Positions 24,059 to 32,308 of a stretch of 42,024 bases of DNA are shown here, in pieces. The DNA is taken from contig CAMVBX010000004.1 in assembly GCA_947165825.1 (NCBI GenBank), positions 1 through 42,024 on the forward strand. Reading direction: 5' to 3'. A program made the translations under genes and the position numbers. Below the pieces are notes generated by a model. The model did no database searches. It was not told where the DNA came from and saw nothing but the letters and a program-made list of their open reading frames with translations. Positions within the stretch are counted from its first letter, which is position 1; each line of letters begins with the position of its first letter. The DNA comes from an uncultured Clostridia bacterium. Its GTDB lineage: Bacteria > Bacillota > Clostridia > Oscillospirales > Oscillospiraceae.

Positions 24059-25474
24059 ATGATGAAACAGAGAACAGCGATTCTATTGGTATTTTGTCTC
24101 CTGTTCACGCTGGTCTGTCCGGTCGGGGCGGCGGAGGAACCCATCCGCATCGGGTTCATCGACAGCGGGATCTCCGTCAAGCATATCGATCCCGGTCATG
24201 TAGCCGAGGGGAGAAATTATGTGTTTCCGGAAGCGGACACCCAGGACCGGATCGGCCACGGAACCGCCACGGCAGGCATGGTGTTGGGCGCGGAAGACCA
24301 GGGTGTGGCCGGAGTGTTTCCCGAGGCGGTTGCCGTCCCGCTGGTGGTGGTGGACGCCTATCCCTCCGGCGCGATCGAAAACGGCGGGCCCGCGGCGCTC
24401 TGTGCGGCGCTCCGCGACGCGGTAGATGAGTTCGGCTGCAGGATCATCAACATCAGCCTCTCCACTCCGGAGGACTCAGAGGAGCTGCGGGATGCCGTCG
24501 CCTATGCGGAGAGCCGGGGCGTCTTGATCGTCACCTGTACGGGCAACGACGGCGAAGACGGAACTGTTTACTATCCCGCCGCCTATCCCACGACGGTTTC
24601 GGTGGGGTCGGCGGAGGGGGATCATCCCGCCTCCTTCTCCCAAACGGGTGCGGACCTGTTGACCGACGGCGTGGGTCTGACCGCGGCGACGAACAAGAAC
24701 AGCATCGCTTCCACTGTCGTCAGCGGGACGTCCTACTCCTGTGCGATCGTCTCCGGTCTCTGCGCGAGGCTGCTGACGCGCTACCCGGGCCTGACTCCGG
24801 CAGAGGTGCGGCAGACGCTCTATGCACTGGCGGCGGACCTGTTGGAGCCGGGCTATGATGCCCGCAGCGGATGGGGATATCTTCCGCCGGACGTCACGAT
24901 CCCGTACCCCTATCTGGATGTAGCGGCAGATGCCTGGAGTTATCCCGCGATCTGCTATGTCACAGAGACAGGCGCGATGAACGGCGTGGGGAACGGGACC
25001 TTCCGGCCGAACGGAACGATGACTCGGGCCATGTTCGCTGCGGTGCTTTACCGCATGGCGGGAGAGCCGGAGGCAGCAGACGAGAATCCGTTTTTCGATG
25101 TGGAGAACGGGGCCTGGTACGCCGGCGCCATATGCTGGGCCGCCGGGGAGGGGATCATCACAGGGTATCATGACGGAAGTTTCGGTCCGGAGGACCCGGT
25201 GACCCGGGAACAGCTGGTGACGATCCTCTGGCGTTTCTGCGGCAAGCCAGAGGGGCTGAGCGACCTGTCCGGTTTCACCGACGCGGGCAGCGTCAGCAGC
25301 TGGGCGGAGGAGGCCTTCCGCTGGGCTGCTGGTGCAGGTATCATCGGCGGAAGACCGGGCGGCATCCTCGACCCGAACGCCGCTGTAAGCCGAGCCGAGG
25401 CCGCGCAGATCCTGATGAGGTATCTGGGGCAGCCTGATGAGCATTTGTCAATTCTGGAGGCCGTTGCAAATTGA
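24059..25474 (+). CDS. Secreted subtilisin-like serine protease (S8) with three SLH domains
   Basis: A 471-residue exported protease. A signal peptide (RTAILLVFCLLFTLVCPVGA) is followed at once by the S8 domain with the triad Asp35 (GFIDSGIS), His67 (GHGTATAG) and Ser225 (SGTSYSCAIVSG), plus the oxyanion Asn163 (CTGNDG). From about residue 284 come three SLH domains (YLDVAADAWSYPAI, FFDVENGAWYAGAI, FTDAGSVSSWAEEA) that should anchor it to the wall. There is no room for an I9-type propeptide, which is unusual. ATG 24059 and 24062 are tandem; no clear Shine-Dalgarno is visible. It probably matures or sheds the neighbouring giant surface proteins, or feeds on external protein (inference). Confidence 0.9.
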   Translation: MMKQRTAILLVFCLLFTLVCPVGAAEEPIRIGFIDSGISVKHIDPGHVAEGRNYVFPEADTQDRIGHGTATAGMVLGAEDQGVAGVFPEAVAVPLVVVDAYPSGAIENGGPAALCAALRDAVDEFGCRIINISLSTPEDSEELRDAVAYAESRGVLIVTCTGNDGEDGTVYYPAAYPTTVSVGSAEGDHPASFSQTGADLLTDGVGLTAATNKNSIASTVVSGTSYSCAIVSGLCARLLTRYPGLTPAEVRQTLYALAADLLEPGYDARSGWGYLPPDVTIPYPYLDVAADAWSYPAICYVTETGAMNGVGNGTFRPNGTMTRAMFAAVLYRMAGEPEAADENPFFDVENGAWYAGAICWAAGEGIITGYHDGSFGPEDPVTREQLVTILWRFCGKPEGLSDLSGFTDAGSVSSWAEEAFRWAAGAGIIGGRPGGILDPNAAVSRAEAAQILMRYLGQPDEHLSILEAVAN

Positions 25475-25705
25475 AAGTTTGCATCGGTCTCCGTCTATGT
25501 CAAAGAGTGAACAGAAAAACCGGGAGAGTGTGGAAAATGCCGCAAGGGATAATGTTAGAGTTTGTATGGTCGTGTATGGCTTTTGCAGCGCGTGCTCCCG
25601 GACTCAAAATAACTCAACAATTTACTTGCACGCCTTTCGAAATGAGCTAACATGATCTCATACGAACCGAAACCGTCAGCTGACCAGCCTGTAAAGGAGG
25701 ACAGT

Positions 25706-26207
25706 ATGCTGGATCAGCAAAAAACCACGATTCTGTACTGCCGCCTCAGCAATGAGGATCAGATAGATGGGGAGAGCAACTCCATCCAGAATCAACGCGA
25801 TGTTTTAACCCGATATGCTGATCTCCCGCTGCTACGAGGATACGGTACTCGGACATCTCAGCCGTGAGCGTTACGAAAAAATGACGCAGGGATACGAAGA
25901 GGAACAGGAGCGCCTGAAAGCAGAGGTAGAGACGCTGGAAGAATGGGTGGTGAACGAGGAAGAAATGGACGGCAACATGGACAGCTTCCTCGATGTGGTT
26001 CAGCGGTACGTGGACGTGCCGGAACTGACGCCCACGATCGTAAACGAGTATATCAAGAAAATCATCGTTTACGCGCCGGACAAATCCAGCGTTCATCGGC
26101 AGCAGAAGGTGAAAATCTTCTGGAACTTCCTTGACGAAACCGCCATCCCCGATATTGAGGGAACTGTTGTATATAAAAGACCCCTGAAAACGCAGAAAAC
26201 GGCGTGA
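25706..26207 (+). pseudogene. Decayed large serine recombinase (internal deletion)
   Basis: ATG 25706 has a strong AAAGGAGG site and begins like a TnpX/Tn4451-type large serine recombinase (TILYCRLSNEDQIDGESNSI, with the catalytic serine context). After about 35 residues the frame leaves that family. The +1 frame from about 25815 resumes with the C-terminal coiled coil and DUF4368-like end (RYEKMTQGYEEEQERLKAEV, PTIVNEYIKKIIVYAP). Roughly 300 residues of the catalytic and recombinase domains are missing and the two ends are out of frame, so it cannot be active. The 231 bases before it hold no supportable gene. It marks a former integrative element. Confidence 0.8.
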
Positions 26208-26226
26208 CCTTTCGGTCACACCGTTT
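26197..26226. terminator. Hairpin at the end of the recombinase remnant
   Basis: Stem AAACGG-c-GTGACC / GGTCAC-a-CCGTTT with a TTTC loop, overlapping the recombinase stop codon. It is weakly terminator-like (TTT then CC) and lies between the remnant and the convergent lon gene. Confidence 0.5.
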
Positions 26227-26298
26227 CCTGCGGGGTACATAGGGAAAAAGTTCCTTACCACTATGAACCCTTGGGTCGAGGGGCTGTTTTCTGTCCGA

Positions 26299-28596
26299 TC
26301 ACGCGCTCAGAGCTTCCCGGGGAAGGACGCCGGTTTCCGTCAGAAGATCCGTCACCGTACTCACCGGGATGATCTCCAGCTTTTCCTTCACCTCCGGCGC
26401 CACGTCCTTCAGGTCGAAGAGATTGGCCTTGGGGATATACACCCGGGTCACCCCCGCCCGCTGGGCCGCCATGAGCTTTTCCGGCAGACCGCCGATGGGG
26501 CATACCGCTCCCCGCAGGGAGACTTCCCCGGTCATGGCGATATGGGGATCCACCACCCGGCCCGTCACCAGGGAGGCCAGAGCCGTGGTCAGGGTCACCC
26601 CCGCGCTGGGGCCGTCCTTGGGCACGGAACCCGCGGGCACGTGGATATGCAGATCGTTTTCCCGGAAGAGCTCCGCCTTCTCCGGGAAGGCCGCCTTCAC
26701 CAGGCTCAGAGCGATGCGGGCGGATTCCTTCATCACGTCCCCCAGTTGGCCGGTGAGGATGACCTCTCCCCGTCCCGGGGTGAAGAGAGTCTCGATATAG
26801 AGGATCTCGCCCCCCGCCTGGGTCCAGGCCAGGCCCGTCACCACTCCGGCCCGGGGCTCCGGCAGCACCTCATTATGCTGGATGGGCCGCTCCTCCAGGG
26901 TCTCCCGCAGGAGCTCCGGCGTGACGTTGAAGCTCTCTTCCGGCTGTTCTGCCACCTTCACCGCCAGGCTGCGGCAGAGGGTATCGATATGCTTCCGCAG
27001 TCCCCGGACACCCGCCTCCATGGTATACTCCGAGATCAGCAGCTCCAGGGTCTCCTCCGGCACAGTGAGCTTCCCCTCCGGGATTCCCATGGTCTCCATG
27101 GACCGGGGCAGGAGATGACGCCGGGCGATCTGCAGCTTTTCCAGAGGACTGTAGCCCGTGAACTGGATCACCTCCATCCGGTTCAGGAGGGGCTCCGGGA
27201 TCCCGTCGGTGGAGTTGGCCGTGCAGATAAACAGCACGTCGGACAGGTCATAGGGCACGTTCATGTAGTGGTCGGTGAAGGTGTTGTTCTGCTCCGGATC
27301 CAGCACCTCCAGCAGGGCGGAGGCAGGACTGCCGTTGTAGGAAGCGGAGAGCTTATCCACCTCGTCCAGCACCATCACGGGATTGGATACCCCGCTTTTC
27401 TGGATGCCGTCCATGATCCGGCCCGGCATGGCGCCGATATAGGTTCGCCTATGGCCCCGGATATCCGATTCATCGTGCACGCCCCCCAGGCTCACCCGGC
27501 TGTAAGCCCGGCCCAGCGCCCGGGCGATGCTCTTGCCGATGCTGGTCTTGCCCGTGCCAGGAGCGCCGACGAACAGGAGGATGGAGCCGGACTGCTGCCG
27601 CTTCAGATTCATCACGGCGATCTGCTGGATGATCCGCTCCTTCACCTTTTTCAGGCCGTAATGGTCCTCGTCCAGGATCCGCCTGGCGGCGGCCAGGTCG
27701 ATGTTCCGGGCCTCCTCCTTCTTCCAGGAAAGACCGGTCATGAAATCCAGCCAATCGTAGAGCATGCCGGATTCCACGCTCTCCCGCCCCTCCTGCTTTA
27801 GCCGGTTCAGCACCTTTTCCGCCTCCCGGCGGGCGGTCTCGTTCATGCCGGATTCCGCGATCTTCCGTTCGAACTTCTGGACGTCGGTGATATTCTCCGG
27901 ATGCATCTCATCCAGCTCCCGCTGCAGATGCTCCATCTGCCGCTTGATGGCGGCCTCCTTGATCCGCTGCTGGTTCTCCTTCTGCTGGGAGCTCACCGCC
28001 TCATTGGTGATGCGCCCCACCTCCAGGAAAGCGTACAGGGCCTTCTCCACCAGCTCTGCCCGTCTGGCCTTGCTGTCCTCCGCCAGGATGGCGTAGCGCT
28101 CCTCATTGGAGAGGTTCAGCCAGGGGGACATGACGCAGGCGGCCATGCCCACGCTGCGGATACTCTCCAGGAAGCCCTCCGCCGCCGGGGCCCAGTCAAA
28201 GCCCTTGGCAAACTGCCGCATCTCCTGGAGCAGGCTCCGGAGCTTCTCCGCCTCCACCGACGGATCCAGGTCCTCCGTATCGTTCCTGCGGGCAATGGAA
28301 AGCTGCACCGTATGATCCGGGTCGATGTACACGCTCTGCAGATCCACCCGATACTGGGTATCCACCACCGCGAAGCCGTTGTGGTTCAGCTCCCGCACGG
28401 TGCCGGAAACGCCGATGGGATAAAAGCTGTCCTCCTGCAGTTCTGTCAGGGCTGCGTTTTCCTTCGCCACGATCAGGATCACCTTTTCTCCCGGGGTGAC
28501 CCCCCGCTGCCCGGCGCTGCGGCGGAGCATATCCAGGGGCAGATACAGGGAAGCATCCGGGCTGAGGATCATGTTGTAGGTCGGTACGACGATCAT
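26299..28596 (-). CDS. lon: ATP-dependent Lon protease (LonA)
   Basis: 765 residues with all LonA parts in order: an N-terminal substrate domain (from IVVPTYNMILSPDA), a coiled-coil linker at about 205-290, an AAA+ module with Walker A GAPGTGKT (344-351) and Walker B VMVLDEVDK, and a protease domain with the Ser/Lys dyad in KDGPSAG (Ser664) and GGLPEKLMAA (Lys707). It degrades misfolded and regulatory proteins in the cytoplasm. The track start at 28641 overlaps the promoter; ATG 28596 has AAAGGAGGG at the right spacing. It follows tetR on the same strand, separated by a terminator and its own promoter with a palindromic site, so TetR control is likely. Confidence 0.96.
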   Translation of the reverse strand: MIVVPTYNMILSPDASLYLPLDMLRRSAGQRGVTPGEKVILIVAKENAALTELQEDSFYPIGVSGTVRELNHNGFAVVDTQYRVDLQSVYIDPDHTVQLSIARRNDTEDLDPSVEAEKLRSLLQEMRQFAKGFDWAPAAEGFLESIRSVGMAACVMSPWLNLSNEERYAILAEDSKARRAELVEKALYAFLEVGRITNEAVSSQQKENQQRIKEAAIKRQMEHLQRELDEMHPENITDVQKFERKIAESGMNETARREAEKVLNRLKQEGRESVESGMLYDWLDFMTGLSWKKEEARNIDLAAARRILDEDHYGLKKVKERIIQQIAVMNLKRQQSGSILLFVGAPGTGKTSIGKSIARALGRAYSRVSLGGVHDESDIRGHRRTYIGAMPGRIMDGIQKSGVSNPVMVLDEVDKLSASYNGSPASALLEVLDPEQNNTFTDHYMNVPYDLSDVLFICTANSTDGIPEPLLNRMEVIQFTGYSPLEKLQIARRHLLPRSMETMGIPEGKLTVPEETLELLISEYTMEAGVRGLRKHIDTLCRSLAVKVAEQPEESFNVTPELLRETLEERPIQHNEVLPEPRAGVVTGLAWTQAGGEILYIETLFTPGRGEVILTGQLGDVMKESARIALSLVKAAFPEKAELFRENDLHIHVPAGSVPKDGPSAGVTLTTALASLVTGRVVDPHIAMTGEVSLRGAVCPIGGLPEKLMAAQRAGVTRVYIPKANLFDLKDVAPEVKEKLEIIPVSTVTDLLTETGVLPREALSA

Positions 28597-28612
28597 GCTG
28601 ATCCCTCCTTTG

Positions 28613-28641
28613 GGATAAATAAATGAGTGTTCGTTCATCAA
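28613..28641 (-). promoter_or_regulatory. lon promoter with palindromic (TetR-type) site in the spacer
   Basis: On the minus strand: TTGATG (28641-28636), a 17-base spacer, then TTATCC (28618-28613). The spacer and -35 overlap TGAACGAACACTCA (28637-28624), which resembles the site in the tetR promoter (TGAATGATCGTTTA). Both fit a loose TGAAyGA-n-CAyTCA pattern. Confidence 0.55.
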
Positions 28642-28648
28642 ACTTCGG

Positions 28649-28672
28649 GAAAAAACCCCGCTCGGGGCGGGG
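28649..28672 (-). terminator. Intrinsic terminator after tetR
   Basis: Minus-strand stem CCCCGC / GCGGGG with loop CCCGA followed directly by TTTTTT. It lies between the tetR stop and the lon promoter. Confidence 0.85.
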
Positions 28673-28681
28673 ACTGGGGAT

Positions 28682-29239
28682 TCAGGGAATGAGCAGCCGC
28701 TGGATCATGCTCACCAACTCCCGGAGCTGAGGCTCCGGCGAACCGCCGGCGTGGTTCATCGCCAAGAAGCGCACCGGGGCAATGAGCACCGCCGCCAGAT
28801 TCAGGTCGCTGCACCGGCGGATGAGCCCCCTGGCCTGATACCGGTGGAGGAGCTCGAATATGCCGCCGCAGTATTCCTGCTGAGAGACGTAGTCCGCCAG
28901 CGTGGGACAATGGGCGCACTGCTCCACAAAGCTGAAGATCTCCTCATGCTCTGTGGAATAGGCATAGTATCCCCGCACGATGGCCTCAATCAGCTCTGCG
29001 GGCCCCATCTCCGGACGCAGTCTCCGGTTCAGATACGCATAGGACTGGTGGGAATACTCCCGGAAGGCCGCGGAGAGCAGATCTTCCTTGCTGGCATAGT
29101 AGATATAGATGGTGGCCGGGGAAACCCCCGCCTCCCGGGCGATCTTGGAAACGGAAGCGCCGTTGATGCCCTCCCGCAGGATCAGGCGCATCATGGCTTC
29201 CTTGATCCGCTGCTGTTTGTCATAGTCTCTGGTTCTCAT
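28682..29239 (-). CDS. TetR-family transcriptional regulator
   Basis: 185 residues. The N-terminal TetR helix-turn-helix spans about residues 8-55 (ILREGINGASVSKIAREAGVSPATIYIYYASKEDLLSAAF). The remainder is a helical ligand-binding/dimer domain with several Cys and His (EQCAHCPTLADYV). The ATG at 29239 follows AGGTGA. Its own promoter contains a near-palindrome between -35 and -10, and a similar sequence lies in the lon promoter, so it probably represses itself and lon (inference from sites). Inducer unknown. Confidence 0.92.
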   Translation of the reverse strand: MRTRDYDKQQRIKEAMMRLILREGINGASVSKIAREAGVSPATIYIYYASKEDLLSAAFREYSHQSYAYLNRRLRPEMGPAELIEAIVRGYYAYSTEHEEIFSFVEQCAHCPTLADYVSQQEYCGGIFELLHRYQARGLIRRCSDLNLAAVLIAPVRFLAMNHAGGSPEPQLRELVSMIQRLLIP

Positions 29240-29257
29240 ATACCGTCACCTGCGCTT

Positions 29258-29286
29258 ATAATAAACGATCATTCATTTATTGTCAA
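29258..29286 (-). promoter_or_regulatory. tetR promoter with overlapping operator
   Basis: Minus strand TTGACA (29286-29281), a 17-base spacer, then TATTAT (29263-29258), close to the sigma-A consensus. The near-palindrome TGAATGATCGTTTA (29275-29262) fills the spacer, the classic position for an autorepressor. Confidence 0.75.
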
Positions 29287-29393
29287 GGGCATATTTTGCC
29301 TCCCCCTACGGATGGATGCAGCAGCCGGACACCTCCGCAGAACTTTTTTCCAGAAATTGCGTCTTTATGGATGAGGAACCGGGAGAATCCTGT

Positions 29394-29421
29394 TTGAGAG
29401 CGAAAAAACATATGGTATAGT
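29394..29421 (+). promoter_or_regulatory. Promoter for the single-TM protein gene
   Basis: TTGAGA (29394-29399), a 16-base spacer and TATAGT (29416-29421) preceded by TGG, an extended -10. It lies about 50 bases before the gene start. Confidence 0.65.
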
Positions 29422-29469
29422 GATGGAGAGAGCCTATGCCGTGGAGCGTTTGTCGAAGGAGGTTATCGT

Positions 29470-29889
29470 ATGGCAATGCCGGGTCCTGATCCGAATTTCA
29501 TTAAGGAACAACAGCAGGTCATGAGGATGATCGGGTTAAAGCGGGCAAAGAAGGTCAAAACGACCTCTACGAAAAAGCTGCTGCTCATCGTCATCCCGGT
29601 TCTTCTGTTGGCGTTGGTTTTTCTGCTCTATATGGCCGGGGTATTTGAAGAAGGGCGTACCTTCAGCTGGAACGGTGCAATCTACCGCCTGCCCAATGAG
29701 ATCAGCTCGGTGCGGCAGGACAGCAAACCGGAGGGCTTCAAATTCGCCGGATATCTTGATCCCGAAGGGGAAAATGATTCCGCCAACTGGCACCCGAGCG
29801 GCGAGATATATGTCAAAGAGGGCAGCGATCGGGTGGTTTATCTCTATCTGAATACCCCAAAGGGGTATTATAAGGCCAAGAAAAAATAA
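29470..29889 (+). CDS. Single-pass membrane protein of unknown function
   Basis: 139 residues: a hydrophilic, basic N-terminus (KRAKKVKTTSTKK), one strong membrane helix at about residues 37-56 (LLLIVIPVLLLALVFLLYMA), and an external domain of about 80 residues with alternating aromatic/charged strands (FSWNGAIYRLP, FKFAGYLDPEG, DRVVYLYLN) ending in a Lys-rich tail. The start follows AAGGAGGTTATC. It has its own promoter and stands alone between tetR and the redox operon. I do not recognise the family; a type II membrane orientation is predicted from the positive-inside rule. Confidence 0.72.
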   Translation: MAMPGPDPNFIKEQQQVMRMIGLKRAKKVKTTSTKKLLLIVIPVLLLALVFLLYMAGVFEEGRTFSWNGAIYRLPNEISSVRQDSKPEGFKFAGYLDPEGENDSANWHPSGEIYVKEGSDRVVYLYLNTPKGYYKAKKK

Positions 29890-29961
29890 CCAGACGGCAC
29901 AGGCCATTCAGGAAAAACAGCCTTTCTGTCCTTACGGGCAGGAAATTCGGAAAACTCCTAT

Positions 29962-29989
29962 TTGAAAAGGCCGTCAAGTATGATATAAT
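29962..29989 (+). promoter_or_regulatory. Promoter of the NuoE/NuoF/GltD-like operon
   Basis: TTGAAA (29962-29967), a 16-base spacer, then TATAAT (29984-29989) with an upstream TGA forming an extended -10. A leader of about 40 bases ends in TAAGGAGACGCT before the first gene. Confidence 0.82.
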
Positions 29990-30034
29990 ACAATTTGCGC
30001 GAGCCAAAATAAACGATTCTTTAAGGAGACGCTA

Positions 30035-30538
30035 ATGTGCGGATGTAAAGAAAAGAAAAGCGATCTGTCCCTGATTTCGGACATTCTGGACGAATACGCC
30101 AAGGTGCCCGGAAGCCTGATCACCATCCTGCAGAAAGCACAGGAAGTCTATGGCTATCTGCCCGTGGACGTGATTTACCACATCGCGGAAGCTACAGGGA
30201 ACTCCCCCGCCAAGGTTCTGGGTGTCGCGACGTTCTATACCCAGTTCAGACTGCAGCCCGTGGGCAAATACCTGATCATGCTCTGCCAGGGCACTGCATG
30301 CCACGTAAACGGTTCCGAGCGCATTCTGGCTGCGATCTCAGAGAATCTCGGGATCAAGAACGGAGAGACCACCGAAGACGGGATGTTCACCCTGTCCAGC
30401 GTTGCATGCCTGGGATGCTGCTCACTCTCCCCCGTCATGATGATCAACGGCGAGACTTACGGCACGCTCACCCCTGACAAAGCGCTTACCATCCTCAAGG
30501 AGCTCCGCGAAAAGGCGGAAAAGGAGGCACAGGCATGA
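30035..30538 (+). CDS. NuoE-like [2Fe-2S] subunit of an NAD(P)H-dependent flavin complex
   Basis: 167 residues with the thioredoxin-like [2Fe-2S] fold of NuoE/HydC. Helices at the N-terminus (LISDILDEYAKVPGSLITILQ) are followed by FYTQFRLQPVGKY and cluster ligands Cys84/Cys89 (LCQGTACHVNG) and Cys125/Cys129 (ACLGCCSLSPV). It passes electrons to or from the NuoF-like partner, whose start overlaps its stop (ATGA). Two extra N-terminal cysteines (MCGCK) are not part of the usual motif. It is the first gene of a three-gene cytoplasmic redox complex. Confidence 0.93.
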   Translation: MCGCKEKKSDLSLISDILDEYAKVPGSLITILQKAQEVYGYLPVDVIYHIAEATGNSPAKVLGVATFYTQFRLQPVGKYLIMLCQGTACHVNGSERILAAISENLGIKNGETTEDGMFTLSSVACLGCCSLSPVMMINGETYGTLTPDKALTILKELREKAEKEAQA

Positions 30539-32295
30539 AGAGAATAGTTGTCGGAGAGGGCAGCTGCGGAATCGCAGCCGGAGCCGCAAAGGTTTTTTCC
30601 GCCCTGGAGCCTCTCGTATCGGGAGATCAGAACATACGTCTCAGCATTACGGGCTGCATCGGCATGTGCTATCTGGAGCCCATAGTCGATCTTTACGAAG
30701 ACGACACCCTAGTCCAGAGGCTCGTGCTCGTCGGCGAGAACGATGCCCCGGCCATCGCCCAGGCTGTAAAATCCGGAGATTTTTCCGGCGTTGAGCACCT
30801 GTTCATCAAAGAGGAAGACAAGGAATTCCTCAGCAAGCAGACGCGCATCGCGCTGCGCAACTGCGGCATCGTGGATCCGACGGATATTCATGATTACGAA
30901 AGGCGCGGCGGCTACGAGGGTCTCAAAAAGGTCCTCACCTCCATGACGCCGGAAGAGGTCATTGAAGTCATCAAGACCTCCGGCCTTGCGGGGCGCGGCG
31001 GCGCAGGCTTCCCCACCTGGTTCAAATGGAACGCGGCCAGAAGCGCCCAGAGCAAGAGCGGTTCCAAGTACCTCATCTGCAACGCGGACGAAGGTGATCC
31101 CGGCGCATTCATGGACCGTGCGGTCATCGAGAGCGATCCGCACAACCTCATCGAAGGCATGATGATCGGCGCCTACGCCATCGGCGCGACGGAAGCCGTC
31201 GTATACGTGCGTGCGGAGTACCCCCTGGCCATCAAGCGGTTGGAGAGCGCCATACAGGAAGCCCGCGCAAACGGCATGCTCGGCAAAAACATCTGCGGAT
31301 CCGATTTCTCCTGCGACATGCGCATCAAGGCCGGCGCCGGCGCCTTCGTCTGCGGCGAGGAGACCGCCCTCATCGCGTCTCTTGAAGGCGAGCGCGGAAT
31401 GCCCAGGCTCAAGCCGCCCTTCCCCGCCCAGGCCGGCTACAATTCCGAGCCCTCCAACATCAACAACGTCGAAACCTTTGCGAACGTGCCCTGGATCCTG
31501 GCAAACGGCGGCGAGAAGTTCGCAGCCATGGGCACCGAGAACAGCAAGGGAACCAAGGTGTTCGCCGTTACCGGTAAGGTAAGAAAAGGCGGCCTGGTGG
31601 AAGTCCCCATGGGCGTGACCTTAAGGGACGTCATCTTCGGCATTGCCGGGGGTATCCGGGACGGCAAACAGTGCAAGGCTGTCCAGCTGGGCGGACCGTC
31701 CGGCGGATGCATCCCCTATGAGCTTTTCGATACCATCATCGATTATAAAGCGCTCACCGCCACCGGCGCCATCATGGGTTCCGGCGGACTGGTCGTCATG
31801 GACGAAAGCACCTGCATGGTGGGCATCGCCAAGTTCTTCCTGGATTTCACGACCAAAGAGTCCTGTGGGAAGTGCGTACCCTGCCGCATCGGCACCAAGA
31901 GGCTGTACGAGATCCTCACCCGAATCGTCGAAGGCAACGGGAAAGAAGGCGACGTGGAGCTTCTCGAAGAGCTCTGCAAAGCCGTTAAGGACAGCTCGCT
32001 GTGCGGACTCGGCCAGACCGCTCCGAACCCCATCCTTACGACCATCCGCTACTTCAGAAACGAGTATGACGCCCACATCCGGGAGAAGAAGTGCCCGGCT
32101 CACGAGTGCGCCGCCCTTCTCCATTACCATATCGACGAAGAAAAGTGCAAGGGCTGCACGCTCTGCGCCCGGAAGTGCCCGGCCAAGGCCATCGACGGCA
32201 TCGCGAAGAAGCCGCACGTCATACGCCAGGATTCCTGCATAAAGTGCGGACAGTGCTACGCGGCATGCCGCTTCGGCGCGGTTACGGTAGAATAA
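30535..32295 (+). CDS. NuoF-like NADH-binding FMN subunit with C-terminal 2[4Fe-4S] ferredoxin domain
   Basis: 586 residues. The N-terminal thioredoxin-like domain has Cys11, Cys41 and Cys45, one short of the usual four cluster ligands. The NuoF core follows: NADH/FMN loops GRGGAGFPTWFKW (153-165) and CNADEGDPGAF (182-192), an SLBB-like region, then the N3-type [4Fe-4S] site ESCGKCVPC (Cys444/447/450) and Cys490. The C-terminal ferredoxin part carries Cys538/541/544/548 and Cys568/571/574/578. It oxidises or reduces NAD(H) and wires electrons to the GltD-like subunit. This is the architecture seen in electron-bifurcating HydB-type subunits, but no hydrogenase gene is adjacent. Confidence 0.93.
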   Translation: MKRIVVGEGSCGIAAGAAKVFSALEPLVSGDQNIRLSITGCIGMCYLEPIVDLYEDDTLVQRLVLVGENDAPAIAQAVKSGDFSGVEHLFIKEEDKEFLSKQTRIALRNCGIVDPTDIHDYERRGGYEGLKKVLTSMTPEEVIEVIKTSGLAGRGGAGFPTWFKWNAARSAQSKSGSKYLICNADEGDPGAFMDRAVIESDPHNLIEGMMIGAYAIGATEAVVYVRAEYPLAIKRLESAIQEARANGMLGKNICGSDFSCDMRIKAGAGAFVCGEETALIASLEGERGMPRLKPPFPAQAGYNSEPSNINNVETFANVPWILANGGEKFAAMGTENSKGTKVFAVTGKVRKGGLVEVPMGVTLRDVIFGIAGGIRDGKQCKAVQLGGPSGGCIPYELFDTIIDYKALTATGAIMGSGGLVVMDESTCMVGIAKFFLDFTTKESCGKCVPCRIGTKRLYEILTRIVEGNGKEGDVELLEELCKAVKDSSLCGLGQTAPNPILTTIRYFRNEYDAHIREKKCPAHECAALLHYHIDEEKCKGCTLCARKCPAKAIDGIAKKPHVIRQDSCIKCGQCYAACRFGAVTVE

Positions 32296-32308
32296 GGGGG
32301 GCGATGTC

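Noticed and set aside
26263-27801. 512-residue plus-strand ORF across lon
   Set aside because: The minus strand encodes an intact Lon with all catalytic motifs, so this is a shadow.
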